The translations under genes and the position numbers were made by a program. DNA of 6,686 nt from Gammaproteobacteria bacterium. GTDB taxonomy: Bacteria > Pseudomonadota > Gammaproteobacteria > Enterobacterales > Kangiellaceae. The notes below the pieces were generated by a model. That model saw only the letters and a list, made by a program, of their open reading frames with translations. It had not been told where the DNA came from and ran no database searches. The stretch is from the NCBI GenBank assembly GCA_013372875.1, contig JABXIW010000286.1:1-6686 (forward strand), given 5' to 3'. Numbering within the stretch: position 1 is the first letter of the stretch; the number at the start of each line of letters is the position of its first letter. Of the stretch, positions 6,113-6,686 are shown piece by piece.

Positions 6113-6686
6113 TGACAATTAAACTTGAGCGACTGACGAAAACTTATAATCCAGACAGCGATTTCCCTGTGCATGCGGTACAACACGTTGATTTAGAAAT
6201 AAAACAAGGAGAATTTGTCGCCATCATGGGGCCTTCTGGCTCGGGTAAAACGACATTGCTCAATATGCTTGGCGGTATTGATGCTCCAACTTCAGGCAGT
6301 GTTGAAATCGATGGGTGTTTAATTTCAGAGATGTCGGAGAAAGAGCTGATCGCCTATAGACGAGACAATATTGGTTTTATCTTCCAAGACTACAGTCTTC
6401 TTCCTGTTTTGACCGCGTTGGAAAACGTCGAGTTTGTGATGCAGTTACAAGGCAAAACGGAACGAGAATGCCGAGAGCGTGCCATGTCTCTCCTTGAGCA
6501 AGTTGGTTTAGCTCAGCAGATGCACAAACGTCCGAGCAAAATGTCGGGTGGCCAGCAGCAAAGAGTCGCTGTCGCACGGGCACTTGCACCTAAGCCTCGC
6601 TTTGTCATGGCAGATGAACCGACCGCCAACTTAGACGCAAAGAGTACTTCGGAGTTACTCGACATCATGGAGCAACTGAGCGAACA
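6112..6686 (+). CDS. ABC transporter ATP-binding protein, LolD/MacB-like (partial, N-terminal 191 residues)
   Basis: The frame opens at an ATG overlapping the permease 2 stop codon (TGATG) and runs off the window after 191 residues. It is a nucleotide-binding subunit that should hydrolyse ATP to drive the two FtsX-type permeases from the cytoplasmic side. Visible motifs are Walker A GPSGSGKTT (40-48), the Q-loop glutamine Q92 in FIFQDYSLLP, the signature MSGGQQQR (144-151), Walker B FVMADEP with catalytic E169, and the D-loop TANLD (171-175). The signature begins with M where LSGGQ is usual, and TANLD replaces the commoner TGNLD. Both are mild variants and the site looks functional. The H-loop histidine and C-terminus lie outside the window. 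The sequence pattern and the permease neighbours place it in the LolD/MacB/FtsE class. Confidence 0.93.
   Translation, partial: MTIKLERLTKTYNPDSDFPVHAVQHVDLEIKQGEFVAIMGPSGSGKTTLLNMLGGIDAPTSGSVEIDGCLISEMSEKELIAYRRDNIGFIFQDYSLLPVLTALENVEFVMQLQGKTERECRERAMSLLEQVGLAQQMHKRPSKMSGGQQQRVAVARALAPKPRFVMADEPTANLDAKSTSELLDIMEQLSE

Overview
The window looks like a chromosomal segment from a marine gammaproteobacterium, most likely Vibrio or a close relative. This rests on the moderate GC content, AT-rich intergenic DNA, and protein types common in vibrios: a soluble PAS-PAS chemoreceptor, a solute-binding/GGDEF sensor, and a LolA-like protein encoded beside FtsX-type permeases. I cannot name the species from the sequence alone. 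I saw no insertion sequence, tRNA, rRNA, CRISPR array or integron site.

Layout. (1) Bases 1-836, minus strand: the first 278 residues of a soluble, BdlA-like chemoreceptor with two PAS domains, cut off by the window edge before its signalling domain. (2) Bases 837-1311: an AT-rich divergent intergenic region of about 475 bp with no convincing gene. It holds phased TGTAARW repeats on the chemoreceptor side, a pair of direct repeats 21 bp apart, and a candidate extended -10 promoter on the cyclase side. (3) Bases 1312-2754, plus strand: a membrane diguanylate cyclase with a periplasmic SBP_bac_3-type sensor and a GGEEF active site but no recognisable RxxD inhibitory site. (4) Bases 2755-2870: a weak terminator-like hairpin, then a good extended -10 promoter with a small palindrome at the predicted start of transcription. 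(5) Bases 2871-6686, plus strand: a tight four-gene operon. It encodes a secreted LolA-like periplasmic protein, two FtsX/MacB-type permeases overlapping by 11 bp, and an ABC ATPase joined by a TGATG stop/start overlap and running off the end.

How the genes fit together. The four-gene operon has every part expected of a LolCDE-like machine with its own periplasmic carrier: a heteromeric permease pair, a LolD/MacB-class ATPase and a LolA-fold acceptor. The simplest reading is ABC-driven extraction of a lipidated or lipophilic substrate from the inner membrane and hand-off to the LolA-like protein. The substrate cannot be read from the sequence. The two upstream genes are both signalling proteins, one plausibly making c-di-GMP and one resembling a biofilm-dispersal chemoreceptor. 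They are divergently arranged and may share control. Their functional link to the export operon is only positional.
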